Part shown: piece after piece, positions 1-8,416 of the stretch
How positions within the stretch are numbered: the first letter of the stretch is position 1
Layout of the letters: each line of letters opens with the position of its first letter
The notes under the pieces: model-generated
The model's database searches: none
Told to the model about the DNA's origin: nothing
The model's input: only the letters and a program-made list of their open reading frames with translations
Source of the DNA: Larkinella arboricola
GTDB lineage: Bacteria; Bacteroidota; Bacteroidia; Cytophagales; Spirosomataceae
NCBI RefSeq assembly: GCF_003259745.1
Contig: NZ_QLMC01000010.1
Location: 16,166 to 80,165 of the forward strand
Direction: 5' to 3'
Length of the DNA: 64,000 bases
Position numbers and translations under genes: made by a program

Positions 1-1
1 G

Positions 2-85
2 GACACAGATTTCAGCAAAGTAGAAGAGATTCAGTACCTTGGAAGCCCGCTTTCAGTAGTTGAAAGTGGCCGGATTCTTTTCTAG
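2..85 (+). CDS. C-terminal end of an upstream protein (partial)
   Basis: An open frame enters from the left edge and gives 27 residues ending GRILF before a TAG stop. Its codon use looks like that of the next gene. I do not recognise the family from so short a tail. It matters mainly because it ends 31 bases before the ATG at 117, so the amidohydrolase should start there rather than at the earlier in-frame start at 60, which lies inside this tail. The three genes probably form one rightward operon. Confidence 0.55.
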   Translation, partial: DTDFSKVEEIQYLGSPLSVVESGRILF

Positions 86-116
86 CCAAACTGATCATCT
101 CTCCTTAAGCCAACCC

Positions 117-1052
117 ATGAACCGAAGAACTTTCTCCAATAACCTCCTTAGTATTTCAACAGGTGTGCTCTGTGTTCCCAAGGCAATATGGTCTTACGAA
201 AATGTGGCTGGCCGATTAGAGAAAATACCGAAAACGGACACACACGTACATTTATTCGATTTGAAAAATTTATCCTACGGTTGGTTAAAAAACTCGCCCA
301 AAATCAACCGTAATTTCGATTTACAGGATTATAAAGAGGCTACGAAAAGTTCGAACATCGGAAAAATGGTTTTCATGGAAAGCGGAACGGATGCCCATTT
401 AGGTCTCAAGGAAGCTACCCTAGTAAGCCAGTTGGCCCTATCCGAACCAAAGATCAGGGGAATAGTGGCCAAGGCGGACCTTACGCAAGGGCCTGGCACT
501 GAAAAAGCATTGGAGCAGCTTTGTGAACTCCCTTTGGTTAAGGGCATCCGGGCCGGCTTCCCGAAAAATGCGGCAACTTCCAACGGTTTTTTAGAGGGCT
601 TCAAGGCATTGGCCGATCGCAAACTGAGTTTTGACTTGTTGATTTCACCACCACTTATGGCCGAAGCGGCCAAGGTGGCCATCAAATTTCCTGATACGAT
701 TTTTATCCTTGATCATCTGGGAAATCCAAACGTAGGGGATGCAGATACTACACAATGGCGGAACGGAATAGAGAAGTTAGCGGAACTGCCCAATGTGAAC
801 TGTAAAATTTCGGGTATCATTACCCGTTTCGGGAAGGATTGGTCGGTCGAAAAGATCAAGCCCTATATCCTATACGTCATCGAAAAATTTGGGATGGACC
901 GTTTGGTCTACGCCGGAGATTGGCCCGTAGTACTGCTGGCCGACTCCTACAAAAGGTGGTCCAGGGCTTTTGAAAAAATTACAGAACAATTTTCCGATGA
1001 AGAATTGCACAAGATATATCATAAAAATGCAGATCACATCTATCGGTTATGA
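117..1052 (+). CDS. amidohydrolase family protein (COG3618, lactonase-like)
   Basis: This 311-residue protein has an export-type N-terminus (MNRRTF plus a hydrophobic stretch, Tat-like), then DTHVHLFD, the metal-binding entry motif of TIM-barrel amidohydrolases. Later motifs are ILDHLGNP and a C-terminal YAGDWPVV segment carrying the catalytic Asp. This pattern is typical of the family containing L-fuconolactonase and 2-pyrone-4,6-dicarboxylate lactonase, which hydrolyse sugar or aromatic lactones. The exact substrate cannot be read from the sequence. I chose ATG 117 because it gives a proper signal sequence and avoids the preceding gene. Its stop overlaps the next start (ATGA), so the two are probably translationally coupled. 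Carbohydrate-binding and beta-helix neighbours favour a sugar lactone (inference). Confidence 0.8.
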   Translation: MNRRTFSNNLLSISTGVLCVPKAIWSYENVAGRLEKIPKTDTHVHLFDLKNLSYGWLKNSPKINRNFDLQDYKEATKSSNIGKMVFMESGTDAHLGLKEATLVSQLALSEPKIRGIVAKADLTQGPGTEKALEQLCELPLVKGIRAGFPKNAATSNGFLEGFKALADRKLSFDLLISPPLMAEAAKVAIKFPDTIFILDHLGNPNVGDADTTQWRNGIEKLAELPNVNCKISGIITRFGKDWSVEKIKPYILYVIEKFGMDRLVYAGDWPVVLLADSYKRWSRAFEKITEQFSDEELHKIYHKNADHIYRL

Positions 1053-2215
1053 AAAACAAAAGCGACATGAATTTTCGGGCAGGCAATAGGGCTTGGTTGT
1101 TTTTCCTTTGCTATTTGTTGCTCAATACGTTGATTTCAAACGGTCAGTCCACCCCGGCCTACAAAACGTCCAGAAACGGGAGAGTATTTCAAATTTTTCA
1201 ATTCCCCAGAAATCAAATGCCGCGAATCGACGGGGACAAAAGCGATTGGACAATCGTACCTGAAAATTACACCTATGGTACAGATCTCTTAAGCGATACC
1301 GAAGACGGTATGGGCACTGACATCGACCCCAAAGACCTTGATGTAAAAGTGACCATCGGATGGGTCAAAGGTCTGAATCGTCTTTATTTTCTCTACGAGG
1401 CATACGACGATTTTTGGGATTTTGAACGTTTCAACCCCGAGGGTTATATGAATGACATATTTGAGCTCGTGGTCGATGGCGATCTTTCAGGAGGTCCTTT
1501 TATTCAAAACCCCTTATATGATCCTGAGCAGATGAAGTGGCAACCTCAGTCCGCTTCTTATATCGAAAACCATTTTAATTTTAGTGGCGTACACGCGCAG
1601 AACTACCACATCTATACACCGCCGGTAAATAATGCATGGGTATTGGTCTGGGGGAGCCAACCCTGGGTGTCCGAGTTTCCGCACGCGAACTATGCCTATG
1701 ATTATCATTTTAAACATGGGGAAAGCGGTACGTTGATTTTGGAAGGCTGGATCACCCCCTATGACTACGCTCCCCATGAAGGGCCGCAAAAGGCCGTGGA
1801 ATCGGAACTAAGGGAAAATAAGGTGATCGGCCTCTCCTGGTCGATATTAGATTTTGACGGGGGGAAAAGGGAAGGTCATATCAACCTCGCCCACAATACC
1901 AAAATGGTTAACAATGCCTCGTATCTTTGTGCCTTTCAACTGATGCCGTTGGAAAAAAAGTTTTTGGAGCCCATTAAAGCAGCATGGACGTTCAAGGTTG
2001 TGGACGAAGAAAAGGGAATAGTGTCCTTCAAAGATGAATCCATTGGAACAATCAATAAATGGACCTGGGATTTCGGCAATGGCGATAGCTCGACGGAACA
2101 AAATCCGGTTTACCGGTTTAAGAATAAAGGGGTGCGTACGGTCATTACCTTAACGGTTGAAGGGCCCGAAGGCCGTTCCAAACGTACCCGGTATTGGGAA
2201 GTGATGATACGGTAA
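1049..2215 (+). CDS. secreted CBM9-like / PKD-domain protein
   Basis: The 388-residue product has a signal peptide (hydrophobic WLFFLCYLLLN around residues 15-30). A long beta-rich region follows (about 50-310) beginning RIDGDKSDW, which resembles the family 9 carbohydrate-binding fold of sugar-binding surface proteins. The last 80 residues form a PKD domain with the hallmark WTWDFGNGDSS. No catalytic motif was seen, so it is probably a secreted or surface carbohydrate-binding protein. It starts inside the stop of the amidohydrolase gene and ends 12 bases before the convergent beta-helix gene. A second ATG at 1067 gives almost the same signal peptide and cannot be excluded. Confidence 0.7.
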   Translation: MKNKSDMNFRAGNRAWLFFLCYLLLNTLISNGQSTPAYKTSRNGRVFQIFQFPRNQMPRIDGDKSDWTIVPENYTYGTDLLSDTEDGMGTDIDPKDLDVKVTIGWVKGLNRLYFLYEAYDDFWDFERFNPEGYMNDIFELVVDGDLSGGPFIQNPLYDPEQMKWQPQSASYIENHFNFSGVHAQNYHIYTPPVNNAWVLVWGSQPWVSEFPHANYAYDYHFKHGESGTLILEGWITPYDYAPHEGPQKAVESELRENKVIGLSWSILDFDGGKREGHINLAHNTKMVNNASYLCAFQLMPLEKKFLEPIKAAWTFKVVDEEKGIVSFKDESIGTINKWTWDFGNGDSSTEQNPVYRFKNKGVRTVITLTVEGPEGRSKRTRYWEVMIR

Positions 2216-2227
2216 GGCAATACCTGA

Positions 2228-4246
2228 TCAGCGGTAGAACTCATGCCCCTGATTGAGGCCGCGCACTCCGTAGATCACAGGAGGACTACCGACTTCGAGT
2301 GCCCCCAAATCCGGAGCTTTGCCGGTAAAGTTATCATTTACGTTGGGAATAAAAATGCCGGCATCTACCGCTTTCCCCCTGGGATTAAGTTTAAAATTAA
2401 GATCTACTGCGTGATAAACGGGACCCGGCCTACTCCCCAACGGTGTACCTGCCATTGCTTGAATCGGTTTTTGAAGATTTTCAAAAATATCATAATCGAC
2501 CGTTATACCATGTGCTTCAAGACCGCTCGCTTTGGTAAGGCTCATCAATGTCTTAAACCCTGCCTGCTCCCCACGGGGTGAAAACCAAATAAATTGGTTT
2601 TCAGGGCTTTGATGGCCTTGGTTTGGCCGGTATCCGTTATAATCAGCCACCGAATAGGCGGTGGTAAAGGGGAATGCAGCAACGTTTACCGGCCCGTCTG
2701 TACCAAGAATCAAATTATTCCGATAGTTTGAATTTGGGTATTTGGAACCTGCGTTGTTTTCCGTAATGAACGTGTTATGATAAGCCGTGAGACCGGGTAC
2801 CCCCCCGTGAATTTTAAGGGCTCCTCCCAGTGGTACATTATAGAGGATATTCCTAATATAGTAGGCAGGGCCACCAAATACGGGTTGGGCACTTATTCCA
2901 TTCTCGGCAGCGTTGACACCCCTATTGCGCATGATACGAATATTGTGCACACCACCGTCCGCTTCAATAAAGTCATCGACCATAAGGTGTAAATCGTTGT
3001 TGTAAATATCGATCGACACCGCTTTTAGCTCCTGTTCTTTCTCAGGGGTACCATAGGTTGAGATACCAATAGCATCGTGGAAAAAGGCAATGGAATTATG
3101 GGCAATTACATGTCCAGGACCATACACTTTGATTCCATAGTAAGAGTCTAATAGATGCGTCCCGTAAGGAATCAGACCCTCTCGGTGAGCAGACCAACCG
3201 TACAGTCTATAACGATCATCACGGCCAAGCAGGACGTTATCTTGAATAAGAAAGTTTTTTGAACCGGCATATTCTGTTACAATACCCTCACCAACATTCT
3301 CAAAACGACAATTCCGTATGGTCAAATCACTTGCTCCTGCCAAATGTTTCCGGCCGGCATCGAAAACTCTGCCGGCATTCCTAAAGGTAAGCCCCTGAAA
3401 AATATGATGTTCAGTGGCCATGACATTAAATAGAATAGCGGCTCCCGCTCCATCAAAAATGACCTCACCATCCCCTGCTGCTTCGATTACAATAGGGCGC
3501 TCCGCAGTGCCTTTTGCCGTGAAAAAATAAGTCCCGTCGAAGGGTATATTATGCCAATCCGGATAGTTAAGAAGGACCCCCTGATAGAGTCCTCCGTGGA
3601 TTTTAATAATATCTCCAGGCTGCACCACATCCTCAGCTACCACATTCCAATCGCCCTTTGTGTTTTCAGAACCGCCGTAAGCAGCAACCAGACCGGGGTA
3701 ATTCGGCTTTTCTTTCTCACCTGTATAATACTGGGAATATACATGTCTTATCCTTCCTCCACTGGCAGCCTTAGGCTCGGCACGGGTGGAAACGTTGATT
3801 TCTTTAACCGCTTCCCCTTCGACCCCATCAGGATCTTCTAATGTAAAGCGAGCCTCATACTTGGTATTGGGATTAACTTCCAAAATACTTCCAGCAAACA
3901 TATGGGGAGTGGTGTAATTAATTCCCGCCCTTTCGATATGTTCCCCCCCAATTCTTAGGAGAGGCATTCCCTTTTTCCATTTGTTGCCCGATCCCGCGAT
4001 TCGATACTCGACCTTTACGGTGGCATTACGGTTTTCGTCACCATCGATATACCATTCAAACCCCAGGTTTTCAAGTGTTGGTGGTTCAACAATAAATTTT
4101 TGGCCCTGAACCTTGTTCTGGGCTGGTGAAAGATGTGGGAGAAGAAAGAGTATGACGACAAACCCTCCGATCAGGTTCGGTAATACCCTTCCTTTAAAGT
4201 AGGATATTTTTCTTACGTCTTCCCTTGGAAAATAATACTTCTGCAT
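2228..4246 (-). CDS. right-handed parallel beta-helix protein (putative polysaccharide lyase)
   Basis: The 672-residue protein has a hydrophobic N-terminal segment (FVVILFLLPHLSPAQ) that looks like a signal peptide and an Ig-like region to about residue 150. A long array of short repeats with Asn and Asp at turns follows (for example IVIEAAGDGEVIFDG, TIRNCRFENVGEG, NFLIQDNVLLG), typical of right-handed parallel beta-helix proteins such as pectate lyases, chondroitinase B and alginate epimerases. I infer a secreted enzyme acting on an acidic polysaccharide; no family-specific catalytic triad could be assigned. It is convergent with the PKD gene and follows the PQQ/cytochrome gene on the same strand after 96 bases, probably in one transcript. 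Confidence 0.75.
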   Translation of the reverse strand: MQKYYFPREDVRKISYFKGRVLPNLIGGFVVILFLLPHLSPAQNKVQGQKFIVEPPTLENLGFEWYIDGDENRNATVKVEYRIAGSGNKWKKGMPLLRIGGEHIERAGINYTTPHMFAGSILEVNPNTKYEARFTLEDPDGVEGEAVKEINVSTRAEPKAASGGRIRHVYSQYYTGEKEKPNYPGLVAAYGGSENTKGDWNVVAEDVVQPGDIIKIHGGLYQGVLLNYPDWHNIPFDGTYFFTAKGTAERPIVIEAAGDGEVIFDGAGAAILFNVMATEHHIFQGLTFRNAGRVFDAGRKHLAGASDLTIRNCRFENVGEGIVTEYAGSKNFLIQDNVLLGRDDRYRLYGWSAHREGLIPYGTHLLDSYYGIKVYGPGHVIAHNSIAFFHDAIGISTYGTPEKEQELKAVSIDIYNNDLHLMVDDFIEADGGVHNIRIMRNRGVNAAENGISAQPVFGGPAYYIRNILYNVPLGGALKIHGGVPGLTAYHNTFITENNAGSKYPNSNYRNNLILGTDGPVNVAAFPFTTAYSVADYNGYRPNQGHQSPENQFIWFSPRGEQAGFKTLMSLTKASGLEAHGITVDYDIFENLQKPIQAMAGTPLGSRPGPVYHAVDLNFKLNPRGKAVDAGIFIPNVNDNFTGKAPDLGALEVGSPPVIYGVRGLNQGHEFYR

Positions 4247-4342
4247 TCTTTTTATTTTAAATATGCATTTGTATAAATGATTTCTACACTTAGTAAAAAA
4301 CTTCCTGCTTATTTTCCGAGCAATTCCTTCCAGACCCCTCCA

Positions 4343-6076
4343 TTATTGTTTGCTCTTTAATTTATTCCTCACGTTAGCCACCTCTTTTTCATGGATAACA
4401 CCTGCGTTATTTTTGAAATTCAATCTGATGTAGGAGGTTACTTTAGAAACCTCAGCATCGCTCAAAAAATCATGTTTGGGCATCTCGCCATTGAAGAGCT
4501 TTCCATTGACTGTAATCGGCCCTTTAAGTCCCTCTAATACTACGGTTATTAGCCTGTTTTTATCTCCGGTTACCCAGTCCGATTCCTCTAAGGGAGGATA
4601 ACGATTACCGTCTCCCTTTCCATTTTTCTGATGGCAGGAAATACAATAAGCAGTATAGATTTTCTGACCTTCATCCGCCATGCCTTTGACAAGGTTATCT
4701 TTGACCTTATCAGGAGTCTTAAGGTGTTTTAGCATTTTACGACCTTCCATTTTTGCCAACTGATCCGTTCCGAAATTTTCTTTGTTCCCCTTATACATGA
4801 TTCGCCATATCTTTCCTGTGACAATATCACTTATGTACAAGGAACCGTCAGCCCCCATTGCTATCCCCATCGGGCGATGAGCAGCATCAGATGAACTCAC
4901 AATAGTCTCTTGCTCAGCAAATCCATCAGCAAATACTTCCCAAGAGCCTGACGGCACACCGTTTTTAAAAGGAACAAAACAGACAAAAAAACCTGATTGC
5001 TGGTAGGGGGCTCGGTTACTTGATCCGTGAAAAGCTATAAAAGCGCCATTTTTATAATGGTCTGGGAATTGGTTGCCCGTATAAAAGAAAAGATCATTCG
5101 GTGCCCAATGGCCTGGGAAGCCAATAAGAGGATTTGCAGGTTTATCCACCTCTTTTAAATCGACACCATGGTATTCGGGAGCAACAACTTTTTTTTGTTG
5201 CAGTTGGTCATAATAATAGTACGGCCACCCACCGTTCATTCCTTCTTTCACTTCAAAAAATTCTTCAGATGGTAATAAGGCACTTTCCCATTCTGAATAA
5301 AGTGATGGCCATGTTTGATGTAGACCGTCTCGGCCGTGTTCTACCGCGAATAAAGTATTAGTTGCCTGATTCCAGTCCATCGCTATCCCGTCTCTAAGTC
5401 CGGTGGCATACCGAACACCGTCTTTTTGAGTTTGATCAAGTTTGTTAGCATCAAATCTCCATATACCGGCATGTTCAGCAAGTTCAGCGCACGGATATTG
5501 ACCTGGGCTTTCGGGAGTCCTGTTATCAATCTGACAATTATTACTTATTGACCCAAAGTTGACATACATGTGTCCATCGTCGTCAAACGCGAGTGATTTA
5601 CCGATATGTTCAGTTATATAATTGTCTGTAAGAACAAGTTCTATTTTGCTTTCGGGAATTAGTTTACCCGGCGTTAGTTTCTGTCTATATACAGCCCCCT
5701 TCGTACTAAAATAAATATAACCATTATATATTCTCATACCTGTTGGGCCATAACCGCTCTCCGCTTTGTAATCTCCAAAATAGGCGATATTATCAGCCTT
5801 ACCGTCGTTGTTGCTGTCTCTGATCGCAACATTTCCGGAATCTTGCTTCGCATAGGTTAGTTTTACATAAATGTCCCCGTTTTTATTTACGGCTAGATGT
5901 CTGGCATGGCCAATACTATCCGCAACAACCACAGCTTCAAACCCAACGGGTAAGAAAAGACCGCCATTGTCAATATCTCCTGCCGGGAGAGTTGATTTTT
6001 GAACACATCCGGAGAGGAAGGTACTTATTATAAAAATTAATAACAGTACAGTAAAACATGTTTTCGATAAATTCAT
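4343..6076 (-). CDS. PQQ-dependent sugar dehydrogenase-like lipoprotein with C-terminal cytochrome c domain
   Basis: The 577-residue product begins with a lipoprotein signal (STFLSGC lipobox). A six-bladed propeller of the soluble glucose/sorbosone dehydrogenase type follows (about 40-440), with blade motifs such as VAVNKNGDIYVKL, FDDDGHMYVNFGS and GADGSLYISD. The C-terminal 100 residues form a cytochrome c domain with the haem motif CISCH and a distal GEMPKHDF loop that supplies the axial Met. The predicted role is periplasmic oxidation of a sugar or sugar alcohol, with electrons passed to the attached haem. Its 5' side faces a 744-base gene-free stretch, which must hold the promoter. Composition matches the first 6 kb rather than the rest of the window. 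Confidence 0.82.
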   Translation of the reverse strand: MNLSKTCFTVLLLIFIISTFLSGCVQKSTLPAGDIDNGGLFLPVGFEAVVVADSIGHARHLAVNKNGDIYVKLTYAKQDSGNVAIRDSNNDGKADNIAYFGDYKAESGYGPTGMRIYNGYIYFSTKGAVYRQKLTPGKLIPESKIELVLTDNYITEHIGKSLAFDDDGHMYVNFGSISNNCQIDNRTPESPGQYPCAELAEHAGIWRFDANKLDQTQKDGVRYATGLRDGIAMDWNQATNTLFAVEHGRDGLHQTWPSLYSEWESALLPSEEFFEVKEGMNGGWPYYYYDQLQQKKVVAPEYHGVDLKEVDKPANPLIGFPGHWAPNDLFFYTGNQFPDHYKNGAFIAFHGSSNRAPYQQSGFFVCFVPFKNGVPSGSWEVFADGFAEQETIVSSSDAAHRPMGIAMGADGSLYISDIVTGKIWRIMYKGNKENFGTDQLAKMEGRKMLKHLKTPDKVKDNLVKGMADEGQKIYTAYCISCHQKNGKGDGNRYPPLEESDWVTGDKNRLITVVLEGLKGPITVNGKLFNGEMPKHDFLSDAEVSKVTSYIRLNFKNNAGVIHEKEVANVRNKLKSKQ

Positions 6077-6252
6077 TTCACTACATCAGATAAAAAGATT
6101 TCTTCCTTGGATTCAAGTAAAATTACCAAGGGTTTTATAAAATCCTTGGCTTTGCTTCACACTGACAATTTTCTTTGCCTTATCGGGTGTTTGTTATTTC
6201 ATATTTCCGTTTATGAAATCTAATTTTATTTTACGTAAATATTGTTGTGACC

Positions 6253-6276
6253 CGTCCGGAAAAGTGTTGACCGTTT
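6253..6276 (+). repeat. left copy of a short flanking motif
   Basis: CGTCC, eight variable bases, then GTTGACCGTTT. The same 16 fixed bases at identical spacing recur at 11011-11034. The shape is reminiscent of the ends of IS3-like elements (recollection, not verified here). Confidence 0.45.
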
Positions 6277-6516
6277 GTTGATAATCCGTTTTTACATGAC
6301 CTTAGCCCTAAAAGCTGGACACGGTATTCATAGAGAAAATTGGGCGGTTTTGACAACTTAAACAATCCGAAATCGCTTATAAAAATGACGAAATACACGT
6401 TTGGTCACCTCTCCCCTTTTCAATACTTGCTTGTACTTGTACGATTCGAAATTCTGAGAGTGTTCCACAGTAAAGTACTACACTCATTATAGAATAGATT
6501 CCTAAGCACCTGTTTG

Positions 6517-6587
6517 ACCCATTTTCGCTTGTTCCCCATCTTTGCGGGCGAAAAAATGGGTTATCCGGGGGAAATTCCCCCGCAAGG
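6517..6587. other. cluster of mutually exclusive hairpins
   Basis: Three inverted repeats overlap. ACCCATTTTCGC (6517-6528) pairs with 6548-6561 with two extra A residues. TTGCGGG (6542-6548) pairs with CCCGCAA (6579-6585). GGGGGAA (6567-6573) pairs with TTCCCCC (6575-6581). They cannot all form together. This may be the end of a lost mobile element, a terminator remnant or an RNA switch; nothing decides between these. Confidence 0.4.
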
Positions 6588-6588
6588 C

Positions 6589-6602
6589 CACCCGATTGTG
6601 TA
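6589..6602 (+). repeat. left copy of a 14-bp flanking repeat
   Basis: CACCCGATTGTGTA is repeated exactly at 11405-11418 in the same orientation, on the other side of the sulfur operon. Confidence 0.5.
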
Positions 6603-6820
6603 TCCGCTTATTTACTGGATCCGGATTAGGCAAAAAACGGTGTGGTGTTACACGCAGTCGATAGCCAACTAGCTCTCTTCATTTAGAGTAGCGGGCTTTT
6701 ATCCCCATTCCAATCAATGAGCACCGCAACCGGTTTTTAGTAAGCTTGTGAAAATTAAGTTGCTACCTTTTGTGTTCAATTAATTAAACTCCAAAACGTA
6801 CAGCAACTTACAGACGTAGT

Positions 6821-7474
6821 ATGCGGATCACACATGAATTTTTACAACAGACACTCAACGGGATGTTTGAATATCCACTTCTCCAGGAACTGGCAGCGGT
6901 GGGTCAATTTAAAAAACTCACGGTTGGCGATTACCTTATTCGGCCCGGAGAATACATCCGCTCGATACCTCTTATAATCAGCGGTTCCGTTAAAATCATG
7001 CGGCCCGATTCGGAAGGGCGGGAAGCGTTGCTTTATTATCTGGGGGGGCTAGACTCCTGTGCAATGTCACTGACCTGTTGCCTGGGTAGTCGCCAAAGTG
7101 AGATTAGTGCTTTGGCGGAGGAAGAAACTACGCTGCTGGCCATTCCGGTCGACAAGGTTGATGAGTGGCTTTGTCGGTATTCGAGTTGGAAGCGGTTTGT
7201 GTTTGAAACCTACCAGAAACGATTTAATAATCTGCTGAATACGCTGAATGAAGTTATTTTTCACAAACTGGATGAGCGGCTGCTGACCTATCTGGATAAG
7301 AAAGCTGCCAATTGCCAGTGCTCGGAACTAGCCATTACCCACGAGGAAGTTGCCCAGGATCTGGCCACCTCCCGCGAGGTAATTTCCCGCTTATTAAAAC
7401 AACTCGAAAAGGAGGGACACATCCAGTTAATGCGAAACCGGATCACCCTTTTGAAAAAAAGCGAGGCTATGTAA
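6821..7474 (+). CDS. Crp/Fnr family regulator of the sulfur operon
   Basis: This 217-residue regulator has an N-terminal cyclic-nucleotide-binding-like beta barrel (about 20-120), a dimerisation helix, and a C-terminal winged helix (about 150-210) with the HTH segment THEEVAQDLATSREVISRLL. The segment SCAMSLTCCLG around residue 86 brings three cysteines together within eight residues, which suggests sensing of persulfide or redox state rather than cAMP (inference). It heads an operon for sulfane-sulfur handling in the position held by BigR or FisR in other bacteria. Palindromes of Crp/Fnr type lie just downstream at 7470-7484, overlapping its own stop codon, and at 8341-8355. No FNR-type N-terminal cysteine cluster is present. 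Confidence 0.85.
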   Translation: MRITHEFLQQTLNGMFEYPLLQELAAVGQFKKLTVGDYLIRPGEYIRSIPLIISGSVKIMRPDSEGREALLYYLGGLDSCAMSLTCCLGSRQSEISALAEEETTLLAIPVDKVDEWLCRYSSWKRFVFETYQKRFNNLLNTLNEVIFHKLDERLLTYLDKKAANCQCSELAITHEEVAQDLATSREVISRLLKQLEKEGHIQLMRNRITLLKKSEAM

Positions 7475-7484
7475 CTTTTGTCAC
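7470..7484 (+). promoter_or_regulatory. candidate Crp/Fnr operator upstream of the TauE/SafE gene
   Basis: TGTAACTTTTGTCAC is an inverted repeat of the form GTAAC-TTTT-GTCAC with one mismatch. It overlaps the regulator's stop codon and lies 43 bases before the exporter's GTG. It matches 14 of 15 bases of the element at 8341-8355 and resembles the TGTGA-N6-TCACA half-site arrangement of Crp/Fnr proteins. TAACTTTT also approaches the Bacteroidetes -7 element TAnnTTTG, so it may be both promoter and operator. Confidence 0.6.
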
Positions 7485-7527
7485 GGAAAGCCGCCCCCAC
7501 ACCATCGAATTTTGCTAAAAAAAGATA

Positions 7528-8358
7528 GTGAACTCCTTGCAATGGTTTGGCTTTTTGGCCTCGCTCTTCATTGGCCTCAGCCTTGGGGTATTGGGCGGAG
7601 GTGGTAGCATTCTGACGGTGCCCGTTCTTGTCTACCTGCTGGGCATCAACCCTGTGCTATCGACCGCCTACTCGCTGTTTGTGGTGGGTACAACCTCCCT
7701 GGTTGGGTCGGTCAATTATATAAAGCAACAACAGGTAAGTTTTAGAGCCGCTGCGTATTTTGCCCTCCCTTCCTTTCTGGCGGTCCTACTGACCCGAAAA
7801 TACCTGTTACCGGCGATTCCCGATCCCGTCTGGTCAACCTCTATGCTGGTTGTAGGGAAGGATACGACCCTCATGGTGCTGTTTTCTCTAATTATGCTGG
7901 TAGCTGCATACCGCATGATCCGGCCCCAAAAAACGGAAGGCCAACAAGCTGATGAATCTTTGGTAGTTAACATTCCGCTTCTGATCGGTGAAGGACTGCT
8001 GGTAGGCACATTGACGGGGCTGGTCGGAGCAGGGGGCGGGTTTCTGATTATTCCGGCTCTGGTGTTGTTGGCCCACCTGCCCATGAAGACGGCGGTTGGC
8101 ACCTCACTGTTCATCATTGCCCTGAACTCAATGGTCGGTTTTCTGGGGGACGTTTCTCATCTGACGGCCGACTGGCCCTTTCTGCTGGCCTTTACGAGCC
8201 TGTCCATTCTGGGGCTTGTACTGGGCACCCGGCTGGCCCGATATATTCCGGGTGAAAAACTCAAGTCTATTTTTGGCTGGTTGCTGCTAGTGATGGGAGT
8301 TTTCATCCTGAGTCATGAAATAGTTCAATTAACCCGCGCGTGTGACTTTTGTCACTGA
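7528..8358 (+). CDS. TauE/SafE family anion permease
   Basis: This 276-residue integral membrane protein has about eight hydrophobic segments in two homologous halves, each starting with a glycine-rich loop: LGGGGSILTVPVLVYLLG near residue 22 and GAGGGFLIIPALVLL near residue 166. That is the TauE/SafE (DUF81) pattern; members export sulfite, sulfonates or related anions. The only suitable start is a GTG at 7528. In this operon it probably exports sulfite or thiosulfate formed by the persulfide dioxygenase (inference from known operons of this type). Its last codons, ending ACDFCH, are also the palindromic operator for the next gene, so the C-terminal residues may be partly shaped by that DNA site. 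Confidence 0.87.
   Translation: MNSLQWFGFLASLFIGLSLGVLGGGGSILTVPVLVYLLGINPVLSTAYSLFVVGTTSLVGSVNYIKQQQVSFRAAAYFALPSFLAVLLTRKYLLPAIPDPVWSTSMLVVGKDTTLMVLFSLIMLVAAYRMIRPQKTEGQQADESLVVNIPLLIGEGLLVGTLTGLVGAGGGFLIIPALVLLAHLPMKTAVGTSLFIIALNSMVGFLGDVSHLTADWPFLLAFTSLSILGLVLGTRLARYIPGEKLKSIFGWLLLVMGVFILSHEIVQLTRACDFCH
8341..8355 (+). promoter_or_regulatory. candidate Crp/Fnr operator upstream of the persulfide dioxygenase gene
   Basis: TGTGACTTTTGTCAC contains a perfect 5-4-5 palindrome (GTGAC-TTTT-GTCAC). It overlaps the last codons of the exporter gene and lies 61 bases before the dioxygenase ATG. A Bacteroidetes -7 box, TAGCTTTG, sits at 8378-8385. The twin site is at 7470-7484. Confidence 0.65.
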
Positions 8359-8416
8359 TCTATAGCGGACCACGCTTTAGCTTTGCTAAGATTTTTTCAT
8401 CAATCAAAATAGAACG

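Larger units (their letters stand above)
6077..6820. other. 744-base gene-free junction between the AT-rich segment and the sulfur operon
   Basis: No convincing reading frame was found. The left part is AT-rich like the preceding genes. It contains a CGTCC-8-GTTGACCGTTT motif (6253-6276) and a CACCCGATTGTGTA motif (6589-6602), both repeated to the right of the sulfur operon. Between them lies a cluster of competing hairpins (6517-6587). The last 180 bases should hold the promoter of the Crp/Fnr gene; a weak inverted repeat, GTGT-6-ACAC, sits at 6640-6653. Confidence 0.6.

Noticed and set aside
60..116. Earlier start of the amidohydrolase
   Set aside because: It would overlap the tail of the preceding gene and put 19 extra residues before a proper export signal.
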